Positions 8,870 through 18,107 are shown, numbered from the stretch's first letter. The stretch is 64,000 nt of DNA from Clostridium culturomicium (GCF_000821305.1 NZ_CCXK01000015.1:2528-66527), one strand, 5' to 3'. The notes: a model not told the origin generated them from the sequence alone. Made by a program: numbers and translations.

Positions 8870-10162
8870 ATGGACGATAGCTCGGGAGGTAGTATTATTC
8901 TTATTTTAATACTAGTTATGGTTAATGCATTTTTTGCATCAGCTGAAATGGCAATAGTGTCAATGAACAAAACAAAACTAAATTTGTTAGCAGAGGATAA
9001 TAATAAAAAGGCAAAATTACTATTATCATTAGTAAAAGATACTAGTAAATTTTTAGCTACCATTCAGGTTGGAATTACCTTTGCTGGATTTTTTGCATCG
9101 GCTTCAGCTGCAACAACTATATCAAGTCAATTTGGTGAGTTTTTAACAAATTTCGGTATTCCTTATGGTAACAACATCGCTTTAGTAATTACAACTTTAA
9201 TAATATCTTATATTACTTTAGTTTTAGGGGAATTGGTACCTAAAAGAATAGCCTTGCAAAATGCAGAAAAAATTGCCATGATTAGTGTAAAAACAATAAT
9301 AATTATTTCCAAAATTACAAAACCTTTTGTATGGTTTTTATCATTATCTACTAATTTAATTTTAAAATTACTAGGAGTAAAAACAGATGGTGTAGAAGAG
9401 AAAATCTCAAGAGAAGAAATACGAAGTTTAGTTGAACTTGGTGAAGAACAAGGAACCATCAATGAAACCGAGAGGACAATGATAGACGGTATAATTAAAT
9501 TTGATGATATTTTAGCTAAAGAGGTAATGACTCCAAGAACCGAAACGTTTTGTATTGAAGCTAATACAGATATTAAAGAAAGTATAAATCTAATTCTACA
9601 AGAAAATTATTCAAGAATTCCCGTTTATGAAGAGGAAATTGATAATATTGTTGGAGTTATATATATGAAAGAAATATTTGCGGCAGTAATTAATAATGGA
9701 ATCGAAACTTTATCCATTAAAGATGTTATGAGAACCCCTTATATGGTTCCAGAAACTAAATCAATTGATAAACTACTTAAGGACATGCAGGATTCCCAAA
9801 ATCATATAGCCGTTGTTATTGATGAGTACGGTGGATTTTCAGGTATTGTTACCTTAGAAGATTTATTAGAAGAGGTAATCGGTGAAATCGAAGACGAATA
9901 TGATGATTCTTTTACCGATATTGAAAAAATTGATGATAAAACTTATATAGTGAATGGATTAGTTACAATTTCAGATATAAATAAATATTTAAACTTAGAT
10001 TTTCAATCTAATGCTATTGATACTATAGGAGGCTTAGTAATTGAAAATATAGGTACAATTCCAAATGATTATGTCAATAAAGAGATTATCATTAATTGTA
10101 TAAAGTTTAAAATATTATCTTTAGATGGCAAAAGAATAGAAAAAATACAATTATCAATGTAA
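8870..10162 (+). CDS. hemolysin-family/CorC-HlyC membrane protein with CBS domains
   Basis: The 430-residue product follows an AGGAGG site nine bases before ATG. Domains in order: DUF21/CNNM transmembrane domain (about residues 5-190, with NAFFASAEMA in the first helix), a CBS-domain pair (about 205-325) and a C-terminal CorC_HlyC domain (about 340-425). These proteins sit in the cytoplasmic membrane. Family members act in magnesium or cobalt efflux or homeostasis, although many are annotated as hemolysins; the actual substrate here is unknown. It is a single-gene unit with its own promoter and a terminator just downstream. Confidence 0.9.
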   Translation: MDDSSGGSIILILILVMVNAFFASAEMAIVSMNKTKLNLLAEDNNKKAKLLLSLVKDTSKFLATIQVGITFAGFFASASAATTISSQFGEFLTNFGIPYGNNIALVITTLIISYITLVLGELVPKRIALQNAEKIAMISVKTIIIISKITKPFVWFLSLSTNLILKLLGVKTDGVEEKISREEIRSLVELGEEQGTINETERTMIDGIIKFDDILAKEVMTPRTETFCIEANTDIKESINLILQENYSRIPVYEEEIDNIVGVIYMKEIFAAVINNGIETLSIKDVMRTPYMVPETKSIDKLLKDMQDSQNHIAVVIDEYGGFSGIVTLEDLLEEVIGEIEDEYDDSFTDIEKIDDKTYIVNGLVTISDINKYLNLDFQSNAIDTIGGLVIENIGTIPNDYVNKEIIINCIKFKILSLDGKRIEKIQLSM

Positions 10163-10177
10163 GAAATAGCTTTAAAT

Positions 10178-10225
10178 AAAATACTGTTACATTTATCGGT
10201 TAACCAATAAACGTAACAGTATTTT
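10178..10225. terminator. terminator after the CorC/HlyC-type gene
   Basis: AAAATACTGTTAC at 10178 pairs with GTAACAGTATTTT ending at 10225, with A/T runs on both flanks, so it can act in both directions between two convergent genes. Confidence 0.8.
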
Positions 10226-10247
10226 CTCTTAATTTACAGGCAGTGTT

Positions 10248-10279
10248 ATGGTAGTGTTATTTTAAAATAACACTACCAT
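10248..10279 (+). terminator. second terminator hairpin between convergent genes
   Basis: ATGGTAGTGTTATTTT pairs perfectly with AAAATAACACTACCAT and is followed on the plus strand by TTTTT. It backs up the previous terminator against read-through into asnS. Confidence 0.7.
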
Positions 10280-10329
10280 TTTTCGCTTTCTAATAACCTT
10301 TATTCAAGCCATTCTTGGCTGTTTTCTTC

Positions 10330-11721
10330 TTAGAATTCCGCAGTTCCTGTTGTTCTTGGGAATGGTATTACGTCTCTGATGTTACTCATTCCAGTTACGT
10401 ACATTATCATTCTTTCAAACCCTAATCCAAATCCAGAGTGTTTAGTTCCACCAAATTTTCTTAGCTCTAGGTACCACCAGTAATCTTCTTCTTTTAGACC
10501 TAGTTCTTTTATTCTATCAAGAAGTACATCGTATCTTTCTTCTCTTTGGCTTCCACCTATGATTTCTCCGATTCCTGGAACTAAAAGGTCTGTTGCTGCA
10601 ACAGTTTTTCCATCATCGTTTAATCTCATGTAGAAAGCTTTTATTTCTTTTGGATAATCAGTTACGAATACTGGTTTCTTGAATACTTCTTCAGTAAGAT
10701 ATCTTTCATGTTCAGTTTGAAGATCACAACCCCAAGATACTGGATATTGGAACTCCTTATCAGCCTTTTGAAGAATTTCTACTGCTTCTGTATAAGTTAC
10801 TCTTCCGAAATCAGAAGATGCAACGTGCTGTAGTCTTTCTAATAAACCTTTGTCAACAAAGCTATTGAAGAATTCCATTTCCTCTGGAGCATTTTCAAGT
10901 ACGTAGTTGATGATATACTTAATCATATCTTCAGCAAGCTCCATATCGTCTTGTAAATCAGCGAAAGCTATCTCTGGCTCTACCATCCAGAACTCAGCTG
11001 CATGTCTTGCAGTGTTTGAGTTTTCAGCTCTGAAAGTTGGTCCAAAAGTATAAACGTTTCTGAAGGCAAGTGCATAACACTCTGCAGCAAGCTGACCACT
11101 AACTGTAAGGTTTGTTTCCTTACCAAAGAAGTCCTTCTTATAATCTATTTTCTTATCTTCAGTCATTGGAATGTTGTTTAAATCCATAGTTGTAACTTGG
11201 AACATTTCACCTGCACCCTCAGCGTCACTTCCTGTGATTATTGGTGTGTGAGTGTAAACAAATCCTCTTTCATTGAAGAAGCTGTGGATTGCATAGGCAA
11301 CTAATGATCTTACTCTGAATACTGCTGAAAAAGCGTTACTTCTTGGTCTTAAGTGAGCTATTGTTCTTAAGTATTCAAAAGTGTGTCTTTTCTTTTGAAG
11401 TGGGTAATCACTGCTTGATTCTCCCTCAATTACTATTTTAGTAGCCTTAATTTCGAAAGGCTGCTTGCTTCCTGGAGTTAATACAAGCTTACCTTCAATT
11501 GTTAAAGATGAGCTTATTGCTAACTTCTCAACTTCTTTAAAGTTCTCTAGGTTATCCTCAAATACAACCTGTACGTTCTTAAAGAAACTACCATCATTAA
11601 TTTCTATGAACCCAAATGCTTTAGAGCTTCTTAAAGTTCTAATCCAACCTGAAATACAAACATCTTGGTCTGCGTATCTTTCACATTCTCTGTAAAGACT
11701 TTTTACTAATACTTTTTCCAT
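10330..11721 (-). CDS. asnS: asparaginyl-tRNA synthetase
   Basis: The 463-residue product charges tRNA-Asn with asparagine in the cytoplasm. An N-terminal OB-fold anticodon-binding domain (about residues 15-105) precedes the class II catalytic core. Motif 2 appears as FGPTFRAENSNT and motif 3 as GFGLGFERM, with RDVIPFPR close to the C-terminus. The length matches bacterial AsnRS rather than AspRS because the GAD insertion is absent. Expression is controlled by the T-box leader upstream, whose proposed specifier codon is AAC (Asn), supporting the assignment. The gene is monocistronic and convergent with the CorC/HlyC-type gene. Confidence 0.96.
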   Translation of the reverse strand: MEKVLVKSLYRECERYADQDVCISGWIRTLRSSKAFGFIEINDGSFFKNVQVVFEDNLENFKEVEKLAISSSLTIEGKLVLTPGSKQPFEIKATKIVIEGESSSDYPLQKKRHTFEYLRTIAHLRPRSNAFSAVFRVRSLVAYAIHSFFNERGFVYTHTPIITGSDAEGAGEMFQVTTMDLNNIPMTEDKKIDYKKDFFGKETNLTVSGQLAAECYALAFRNVYTFGPTFRAENSNTARHAAEFWMVEPEIAFADLQDDMELAEDMIKYIINYVLENAPEEMEFFNSFVDKGLLERLQHVASSDFGRVTYTEAVEILQKADKEFQYPVSWGCDLQTEHERYLTEEVFKKPVFVTDYPKEIKAFYMRLNDDGKTVAATDLLVPGIGEIIGGSQREERYDVLLDRIKELGLKEEDYWWYLELRKFGGTKHSGFGLGFERMIMYVTGMSNIRDVIPFPRTTGTAEF

Positions 11722-11821
11722 GAAAATTCCTCCTTAATTTATATTTTGTCTCACCGTTGTAATGAAACTTAATTTACTGTTTATATATAAATTGTTTCCA
11801 AAAAGCCTGTTTTTGAGCAAT

Positions 11822-12160
11822 AAAAAAACCTTTTCACCCCTAAACTTCTTCAAAGGGACGAAAGGAAACATTCCGCGGTACCACCCAAATTATCATTAAA
11901 ATGATCTGCTCTTAAAGTACGAAGATTTCTCTTGATACTTTTCTCCTTTAACGGTGAGGCTCCGTCTAAGTCTACTTAAGTGAGAATCCAAATCTATGAT
12001 TCAGTTAATCGAACTTACACCTTCGACATAAGGAGAAGGTGATTTCAATTCACTTTTTCGGTTAGAAACTCCGAGATGTTCTTCAATAAAAGCTTCATAT
12101 TGGTCTTCCACCATCACCAACTCGCTTTAACTACTTCTTTTATTTACTCTTCTCATCACA
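11822..12160 (-). promoter_or_regulatory. T-box riboswitch leader of asnS, interrupted by a dispersed repeat
   Basis: On the minus strand the conserved T-box GGGTGGTACCGCGG lies at 11873-11886. It is followed by a terminator stem (CCTTTCGTCCCT with AGGGGTGAAAAGG) and a run of seven U at 11823-11829. Stem I lies at about 12062-12160, with AGCGAGTTGG-type elements and a proposed specifier AAC (Asn) at 12061-12063. Uncharged tRNA-Asn should favour read-through into asnS. A dispersed palindromic repeat (11974-12055) fills the linker between Stem I and the antiterminator, making the leader unusually long. Confidence 0.92.
11974..12055 (-). repeat. dispersed palindromic repeat inside the T-box leader, copy 2
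   Basis: On the minus strand it reads CACCTTCTCC ... GTAAGTTCGATTAACTGAAT, then CATAGATTTGG and TTCTCACTTAAG, matching the family core. It lies between Stem I and the antiterminator of the asnS leader and could fold as an independent hairpin. Confidence 0.75.
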
Positions 12161-12228
12161 GTTTGTAAATTGTGGTTGTATTTAATTATTTCCAAGTTTA
12201 AACGAATTATACCTTGGTTATATCTAAT

Positions 12229-12257
12229 ATTATATGGTTCTGTTTTTATAATGTCAA
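12229..12257 (-). promoter_or_regulatory. consensus sigma-A promoter of the asnS leader
   Basis: Perfect TTGACA (12252-12257) and perfect TATAAT (12229-12234) on the minus strand, separated by 17 bases. The predicted start near 12222 precedes Stem I of the T-box. Confidence 0.85.
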
Positions 12258-12400
12258 CCTCATGAAATATATATTTTTCTTTTAATCTATTTAACTATTC
12301 CATTTCAGTTATAAATTATAAACTAAGGTAATATATGTTAAAATTTTTATAATATTTTTATAAAATCAGTTAAGTTTTTATAAATACTGCAAAGTAACTA

Positions 12401-12443
12401 GGAATAATAGCTGACCCGTAGAATCTACGGGTCAGCATTATCC
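12401..12443. repeat. long perfect hairpin of unknown role
   Basis: GCTGACCCGTAGA at 12410-12422 pairs perfectly with TCTACGGGTCAGC at 12424-12436 around a single central base. The stem can be extended by GG(A)ATAAT and ATTATCC. It is unusually GC-rich for this region and has no U-run on either side, so it is not a standard terminator. It lies between the divergent asnS promoter and a decayed DUF1648 gene. Confidence 0.6.
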
Positions 12444-12480
12444 TTCACCTTTAAATGAAATTTCCATGGAGGTATATCTA

Positions 12481-12765
12481 TGAAAGAGAAAATGCCCTTC
12501 ACCAAAACTCAAAAGCTTTTAGAAATTCTTTCCTTAATCGTAATGGTATCCTGTACTACTTATATCTGCACATCCTGGAGTACCCTTCCTGACACACTGC
12601 CTTCCCACTTTAATGCCTTAGGACAACCTGATGACTGGAGCGGTAAAGCCACTTAGTCCATGGTTTATCCCTATATTCCTTTTAGGAACCTTTCTACCTT
12701 TAATAGTATCCATTGTAAAACTCTTTAGGTGTGAATCAAAAGATTTAACTAATAATAAATATTAA
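12481..12765 (+). pseudogene. remnant of a DUF1648 membrane protein
   Basis: A good GGAGGT site precedes the ATG. The first 56 codons encode a membrane segment and the DUF1648 signature (WSTLPDTLPSHFNALGQPD), then reach TAG at about 12655. One frame over, recognisable sequence continues with a hydrophobic segment (PWFIPIFLLGTFLPLIVS) to a TAA at 12763-12765. Intact family members are about 150 residues or longer with several membrane segments, so this copy has an internal deletion plus a frameshift. DUF1648 proteins are uncharacterised membrane proteins, some near antimicrobial-peptide immunity genes. Confidence 0.7.
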
Positions 12766-12771
12766 TAAAAA

Positions 12772-12802
12772 AGCAGCTCCAACCACAAAGGATAGAGCTA
12801 CT
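12772..12802 (-). terminator. terminator of O-acetylation cassette A
   Basis: On the minus strand AGTAGCTC pairs with GAGCTGCT and is followed by TTTTTTA, directly after the stop of the DHHW gene. Confidence 0.75.
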
Positions 12803-12804
12803 TT

Positions 12805-13947
12805 TTACATTTCCAGATTTAAAATTGAATCATCTTCATTAAAGGTATTTACATTATAAAGAAACAATATATCTGTAATTCCTTTGGACTTTATAACCTT
12901 ATCTAGATCCTCCGTAAAATATCTTAAGTCAATAACTTCAATCTCACCATAATTAAATATTAAAAATGGCACCATTGCATTTGCATAGGAATCCTTTATT
13001 AAAAGCAGCTTTCTTTCAGGATCTCCCATAGATTTAATGTTTATCCTCGGGTGGTTTCCACCTGTAAATACATGATACTTATCTTTGTCATCCAATTTTG
13101 AACTGTCGTATAAACTTGGTGACTTTTTCTGCTCCTCCACATAAGTCACTACCGTTTCTCCACCTTCTTTTGGGAAGTATACTTCTATGGTATCTGCCTC
13201 TCCCTGTTCACTGGCAATCTGAGAACTCAAGCTTCCATAAAAGCGTTCTGTTACTGGTTTAATTTCAAAGTTCTCTTCACTCTTTGCTTCTAATTCTAAG
13301 GTTTTACAAAGCTCCTTATATCCTTCATAGGCCCCTCTGCTTGTCCAATGATGGTCAGTTCTAAAGTATAGCTTCTCACTTTTAGAACTCTTCAAAGCCT
13401 CATAAGTATCTATAAACTTTATGCTTTCCTTAAGCTGCCCTTTAAAATTATCAATATACTCCTTCTCATCATCCACAGGAGCATTTTTAGGAAGCTCATT
13501 CTCCAAAACCTTAGTAGCAGTTGGAATTAACATAAAGGAAATATTTAAATCACTGTACCTTTCTGCAAATTCATTTACTGCTGATATTTTTGCAGTGGTC
13601 TCCTCCTCACTTCTTTCCTTAAAGTCCTGAAGCAGCTGACCACTCTTTCCAATAAACACACCATTTCTATCTTTCTTTCCACTTAAGCTATCCATACTGC
13701 CCTTCATGGCAACAAAAATATTTCTCCCTGGAAACTGATCTGAAATATAACTTTCAACCTTCTCACTATATTCTCTGCTGACTACTCCTCCTACCGATAC
13801 TTGTGGCATTTCACTTAAATATCTATTCTCAAGGTCCGAAAACTTTTCATCCTTTTTAATTAAATTCGCTAAAGCCATAACTCCTACAAACACAATAAAT
13901 AATGCACTCATGAAAAAACTATAGGTTTTCTTATAATTAATCTTCAA
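12805..13947 (-). CDS. DHHW-motif protein, AlgJ/AlgX-like polysaccharide O-acetyltransferase (cassette A)
   Basis: The 380-residue product has an N-terminal signal-anchor (about residues 9-28) followed by an extracytoplasmic SGNH-like domain. The family-defining TDHHWT motif lies near residue 198 and the putative nucleophile serine in IKDSYAN near 325. In alginate and related systems AlgX/AlgJ proteins transfer acetyl groups, delivered by an MBOAT partner, onto polysaccharide outside the membrane. It is last in a four-gene set, 14 bases after the MBOAT gene. A close paralogue lies at 16938-18098. The acceptor polymer is unknown. Confidence 0.88.
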   Translation of the reverse strand: MKINYKKTYSFFMSALFIVFVGVMALANLIKKDEKFSDLENRYLSEMPQVSVGGVVSREYSEKVESYISDQFPGRNIFVAMKGSMDSLSGKKDRNGVFIGKSGQLLQDFKERSEEETTAKISAVNEFAERYSDLNISFMLIPTATKVLENELPKNAPVDDEKEYIDNFKGQLKESIKFIDTYEALKSSKSEKLYFRTDHHWTSRGAYEGYKELCKTLELEAKSEENFEIKPVTERFYGSLSSQIASEQGEADTIEVYFPKEGGETVVTYVEEQKKSPSLYDSSKLDDKDKYHVFTGGNHPRINIKSMGDPERKLLLIKDSYANAMVPFLIFNYGEIEVIDLRYFTEDLDKVIKSKGITDILFLYNVNTFNEDDSILNLEM

Positions 13948-13961
13948 AAGCTTCTACCCCC

Positions 13962-15368
13962 TTAAAACCTAAAATACAAAAATGGATTGTAGGTTTCACT
14001 TACTAAATACACAGTGGAAATAAATAAAATTAAAATATTGCTTACAATGGCTACTGCTACACCCCTTAACTTAAGTTTTTCTTTTATAAGCTTAAAGAAG
14101 TTCTTAAAGAATGGAGTGGATGCAATTATTGCCAACGTAATAATTAATAAGTTACTTCTTAAGGTGTATATTCCCATGTTATCTACAATTGAATTACCTG
14201 ACAGCCCAAACATTACACTTAAATACGAAAAAGCACCCCTTAAAGATTCAGTCTCAAAAAATACCCATCCTATAATTATTAAAACTAACGTATAAAGATG
14301 TCCTACACCTCTTGGCAGCCTCTCTAAAACCTTACTAATATACATCTTCTCAAAGAAAATTAATATACCAAAATACAAGCCCCACACTACAAAATTCCAA
14401 CTTGCTCCATGCCATAAGCCTGTGGCAAACCACACTATCATCAGATTTCTAAATTGAATTTTCTTTCCTCTTCTATTTCCACCTAAAGGAATATACATGT
14501 ACTCTCTAAACCATCCGCTTAAAGACATATGCCACCTTCTCCAGAATTCAGTTACACTCTTTGATATATACGGATACTTGAAATTCTCTAGAAAATCAAA
14601 ACCCATCATTTTACCAAGTCCTATAGCCATATCTGAATATCCACTAAAGTCAAAATAAATTTGAAGAGTAAAAGCAATTATTCCAATCCAGGAAGATAAA
14701 ACAGAAACTTCCCCAATCGGCATAGCTTTAATTGCTTTCCATGCAAGCCCTAGATTATTAGCCAGAAGTACCTTTTTACCTACTCCCATTATGAATCTTT
14801 CAACCCCAACTCCAAACTTGTATATAGATTTCGCCCTATTAAATAACTGTTCCTTAACATGCCTATACTGTACAATTGGTCCTGCAACCAATTGAGGAAA
14901 CATCGAAATATATGCTCCGAAAGTTATAATATTATCCTGCGCCTCTACTTTTTCCATATAAACATCAGCCACATAGGAAACTAACTGAAAAGTGTAAAAT
15001 GAAATTCCCAATGGTAAAGGTAAATTTCTTATCCTTAAGCTCGTATTAAAAATTAGATTAATATTATCTATAATAAATCCATAATACTTGAAGAATACTA
15101 AAGAACTTAAATCTAAGACTAATACTGCAATAAAAATAAATTTACAAAAGTCCTTATTCTCTCTGTATTCTTGAATTAAAAGTCCTCCTAAATGATTTAT
15201 CATTATGGAAATAACCATCAAAATAATATAAACTGGCTCTCCCCATCCATAGAAAAACAAACTTGAAATAAGAAGAACATAGTTCTGTTTTGTCCTTGGT
15301 ACAAGATAATAAATAACCAGCGTAATTGGCAAGAAAATAAATATGAATATCAAACTGCTAAAAACCAA
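13962..15368 (-). CDS. MBOAT-family O-acyltransferase, AlgI-like (cassette A)
   Basis: The 468-residue integral membrane protein starts at TTG (15368), with GGAG about eight bases upstream; the paralogue uses the same arrangement. It has about ten membrane segments and the MBOAT/AlgI signatures: LVAGPIVQYRH, the loop WRRWHMSLSGW with PLGGNRRG, and the invariant histidine in LWHGASWNF. The family moves acetyl groups across the membrane to an extracytoplasmic acetyltransferase. It sits between the DUF4358 and DHHW genes. DltB is a relative, but no dlt genes are present here. Confidence 0.92.
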   Translation of the reverse strand: MVFSSLIFIFIFLPITLVIYYLVPRTKQNYVLLISSLFFYGWGEPVYIILMVISIMINHLGGLLIQEYRENKDFCKFIFIAVLVLDLSSLVFFKYYGFIIDNINLIFNTSLRIRNLPLPLGISFYTFQLVSYVADVYMEKVEAQDNIITFGAYISMFPQLVAGPIVQYRHVKEQLFNRAKSIYKFGVGVERFIMGVGKKVLLANNLGLAWKAIKAMPIGEVSVLSSWIGIIAFTLQIYFDFSGYSDMAIGLGKMMGFDFLENFKYPYISKSVTEFWRRWHMSLSGWFREYMYIPLGGNRRGKKIQFRNLMIVWFATGLWHGASWNFVVWGLYFGILIFFEKMYISKVLERLPRGVGHLYTLVLIIIGWVFFETESLRGAFSYLSVMFGLSGNSIVDNMGIYTLRSNLLIITLAIIASTPFFKNFFKLIKEKLKLRGVAVAIVSNILILFISTVYLVSETYNPFLYFRF

Positions 15369-15382
15369 CTAAACCACTCCAA

Positions 15383-15856
15383 TTAAAAATTTTTCTCTAT
15401 AGCTTTATCTATCTTCTTGTTGTCTCCAGAAATAATTAAGTATAAATATTGCCCCTTTTCCTTTAGTTTATAATCATCAATAACTGTCTTTAGTTCTGGT
15501 CTATAACTTGCGAAGCTTTCAGACTGCTTGTCCACTCTTGCTTCAACTTTTTCCTTAAGATGCTTAACTCCTTCAACATCCTTAGCCTTTAAAACAAGAA
15601 TCTCACTTGCATCCATATTTGTTTTTGGTGCATACAAAATAAAATCTTCAACCTGATTTTTATTTATATAATAAAGCTGTCTAAGCTTCTTAGCATCATC
15701 CTTAACCATATTAGATAAATCTGCTGTTGCCACAATGCTTTTATCAATTTCACTCATTGAAGGCTCTGCGATTTTTAAAACTCCATAAAGTCCCACAAAG
15801 ATAACAATAACCAGAGTAAACAGTATTCCGTAAAATATAAGGTAAATCTTTTTCAA
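15383..15856 (-). CDS. DUF4358 membrane-anchored protein (cassette A)
   Basis: I choose TTG at 15856, preceded by GGGGG, giving 157 residues and matching the 156-residue paralogue; upstream codons would add an unconserved leader. An N-terminal membrane anchor (about residues 4-25) precedes a soluble extracytoplasmic domain with a conserved stretch (YINKNQVEDFI and TNMDASEILVLKAK). The DUF4358 family has no established function but recurs beside SGNH hydrolases and MBOAT proteins. Genetic linkage in both cassettes suggests an accessory role in polymer O-acetylation. It lies 14 bases before the MBOAT gene. Confidence 0.8.
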   Translation of the reverse strand: MKKIYLIFYGILFTLVIVIFVGLYGVLKIAEPSMSEIDKSIVATADLSNMVKDDAKKLRQLYYINKNQVEDFILYAPKTNMDASEILVLKAKDVEGVKHLKEKVEARVDKQSESFASYRPELKTVIDDYKLKEKGQYLYLIISGDNKKIDKAIEKNF

Positions 15857-15962
15857 TAACACCGTCCCCCATTCCAAACTTCCACTATTAAAAAGTTATG
15901 AATTAAAGCTTCTTAACTTCAATTAGTAGATTCATCCTAACCTATTCATCTTTCCCTCTTAA

Positions 15963-16796
15963 CTACTTCATTGATTTTTCAAGAAAACTAAGCCACTGAA
16001 TATAGAAATCATAATTTAAGTGAATACCATCATCAGCTCTTAAACTTTCATCCTTTTCTAAAATAGAATTAGCATTCACATAATTTACATTGACCTCACT
16101 ACAAACCTCTTCCACTGCTGCTCTGAATCTATCAATATTCTCATTAGTTAATCTTGGATTATCCTTAATACGGGCTTCATCTACCGATAAAGGTGACTGA
16201 ACATATATCTCCGCATAAGGCAATTGATTCTTTAAAGTCTGTAATAATTCCTTATAATTAGCCTTAAAGCTGTCAACCGTCGTCCACTCATTAGATTCAT
16301 TGAACAAAATTACATCATTCATACCATATAGCAGTACTACTTTTTTTGGCACAAGAGAAACCACCGTTGTAAGCTCTTCCTTGGCTTTCAAAATGGAAGC
16401 TCCCATAGACGCTATAACCTTTGATTTATCAATGACATTCATATAATATAACCCTTCTGTTATGGAGTCTCCCATAAATATGGTATCTTCAAAAATCCTA
16501 TTATAATCCTTACTATAGATATCCATATCTTCTGCTTCATTAGCTGCCCCTGCTTCATCCTTATCCTTTGCTACTTCATCTTCAGCTGAAGTACTTTCAC
16601 CTAAATGTTCCTCAAGTTTTTTCTCAAGTTCTCCTATACTTCCTTCTTCTAATTTAGCCAAAAGCTGTATTCCCTCACAGCCTTCTTTTGTGCTTTTATT
16701 ACGTCCTTCACCACATCCAGTAAGCAGTATTGTAGATGTAAGTATACATATTGTCATTACTCTCCAGTTTTTTATTATTATTTTATTCTCATCCAT
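15963..16796 (-). CDS. SGNH/GDSL-hydrolase family lipoprotein (cassette A)
   Basis: The 277-residue product has an N-terminal hydrophobic stretch ending in the lipobox LLTGC, so it is probably a lipid-anchored surface protein. An acidic low-complexity linker (about residues 50-95) is followed by the SGNH domain: block I FMGDSITEG with the nucleophile serine, the glycine/asparagine block LLYGMNDV, and the C-terminal catalytic pair DDGIH. Such enzymes hydrolyse or transfer acyl esters; here it may tune acetylation of the polymer modified by the neighbouring genes. It is the first gene of the cassette. Substrate unknown. Confidence 0.88.
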   Translation of the reverse strand: MDENKIIIKNWRVMTICILTSTILLTGCGEGRNKSTKEGCEGIQLLAKLEEGSIGELEKKLEEHLGESTSAEDEVAKDKDEAGAANEAEDMDIYSKDYNRIFEDTIFMGDSITEGLYYMNVIDKSKVIASMGASILKAKEELTTVVSLVPKKVVLLYGMNDVILFNESNEWTTVDSFKANYKELLQTLKNQLPYAEIYVQSPLSVDEARIKDNPRLTNENIDRFRAAVEEVCSEVNVNYVNANSILEKDESLRADDGIHLNYDFYIQWLSFLEKSMK

Positions 16797-16899
16797 GATA
16801 ACCTCTTAAAAATATAAATATTTCATTTTATATTTTACCATATATTTACATAAAACTGTTATATAAACACTTCTCTTTTAAACTCATTATTTATACAAA

Positions 16900-16934
16900 A
16901 AAACCTAGATAGGAACAAAATCCTCTCTAGGTTT
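16900..16934 (-). terminator. terminator of O-acetylation cassette B
   Basis: On the minus strand AAACCTAGAGAGGA pairs with TCCTATCTAGGTTT and is followed by a U-run, directly after the stop of the second DHHW gene. Confidence 0.8.
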
Positions 16935-16937
16935 CTA

Positions 16938-18098
16938 TTATTCTACTTCAAGGTTCAATATAGAATCATCTTCATTAAAGGTATTTACATTATAAAGAAA
17001 TAATATATCAGTTATTCCTTGAGCTTCAACAAGTGCTTTAACATCATCCATGTAATATCTTAAGTCTATAACATCAATTTCTCCATAATGTGGAGTTAAA
17101 AATGTCAGCATACTATTGGCATAAGAATCTTTTATAACTAATAGTTTCTTTGAAGTATCACCTAAGGTTTTGATATTAATATGTGGATGATTCCCTCCTG
17201 TAAATACTTCATATTTATCTTTTTTCTCTAAACTGCTGCTGTCATATAAGGTTGTTGTTTTTTTCTGTTCACTGATATAGTTAACAACAATCTCTGAATT
17301 CTCCTTTGGAAAGTATATATCAATTGAATCTGGCTGACCATTTTTGCTTCCAATTTTTGAACTTAAGCTTCCATAAAATTCATCTGTAACCTGTTCCACT
17401 ACAAAGTTCTCTTCAGTTACAGCTTCTATCTCTAAAGCTCTACATAGCTCTTGATATGCAATATAAGCTCCCTTAGTGGTCCAATGATGATCTGTTTTAT
17501 AATAAAGATACTTATCTTTATTATTTTTCAGCTCATTTGTAGGATTAACTAACTTTACATTTTCACTCAACATACTTCCTATACTTTCAATAAACACTCC
17601 TTCGTCATCTACTGGTGCATATTTGGGTAACTTCTCTTCTAGCACCTTAGTTGCTGTTGGTGCAAGCATGAAGGTAGTATTTACTCCTTCTAAACTATCT
17701 GCAAAGCTATTTATTGCTTGGACCTTCGCCTCAGTTTCCTCCTTTGTCCTTATCTGAAAATCCTGAAGCAATTGACTATCTTTGCCAATAAAAACACCCT
17801 GCTTTTCATCATTACCAGCTAAAGAGTCTAATCTTGATTTAAATCTTACAAAGAAGTTTCTTCCTGCAAATTGGTCTGAGGTATAACTATCATAATTCTT
17901 TACGTAAGTTCCCTCTATAAAGCTACCAATTGTAAACTTTGGCTTTGTCTCCAGATTTCTATTTTCTTCCTCCGAAAACTCCTTATCCTTTGTTAAACCA
18001 TTTAAAATTGCTACTGCACCGATATATAAAATAAATCCTACAGCCATAAGCACGCCATAAGCCTTATTATAATTTCTTTTTTTATTCAATTTTTTCAC
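16938..18098 (-). CDS. DHHW-motif protein, AlgJ/AlgX-like polysaccharide O-acetyltransferase (cassette B)
   Basis: The 386-residue paralogue of 12805-13947 has an N-terminal membrane anchor (about residues 15-33), TDHHWT near residue 204 and the serine motif IKDSYANS near 332. The two proteins match almost throughout, including the C-terminal end (TDILFLYNVNTFNEDDSILNLE). It closes the second cassette and is separated from its MBOAT partner by only nine bases. It should act outside the membrane on an acetylated polymer. Whether the copies have different acceptors cannot be told from sequence. Confidence 0.88.
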   Translation of the reverse strand: MKKLNKKRNYNKAYGVLMAVGFILYIGAVAILNGLTKDKEFSEEENRNLETKPKFTIGSFIEGTYVKNYDSYTSDQFAGRNFFVRFKSRLDSLAGNDEKQGVFIGKDSQLLQDFQIRTKEETEAKVQAINSFADSLEGVNTTFMLAPTATKVLEEKLPKYAPVDDEGVFIESIGSMLSENVKLVNPTNELKNNKDKYLYYKTDHHWTTKGAYIAYQELCRALEIEAVTEENFVVEQVTDEFYGSLSSKIGSKNGQPDSIDIYFPKENSEIVVNYISEQKKTTTLYDSSSLEKKDKYEVFTGGNHPHINIKTLGDTSKKLLVIKDSYANSMLTFLTPHYGEIDVIDLRYYMDDVKALVEAQGITDILFLYNVNTFNEDDSILNLEVE

Positions 18099-18107
18099 CC
18101 TCCAATC

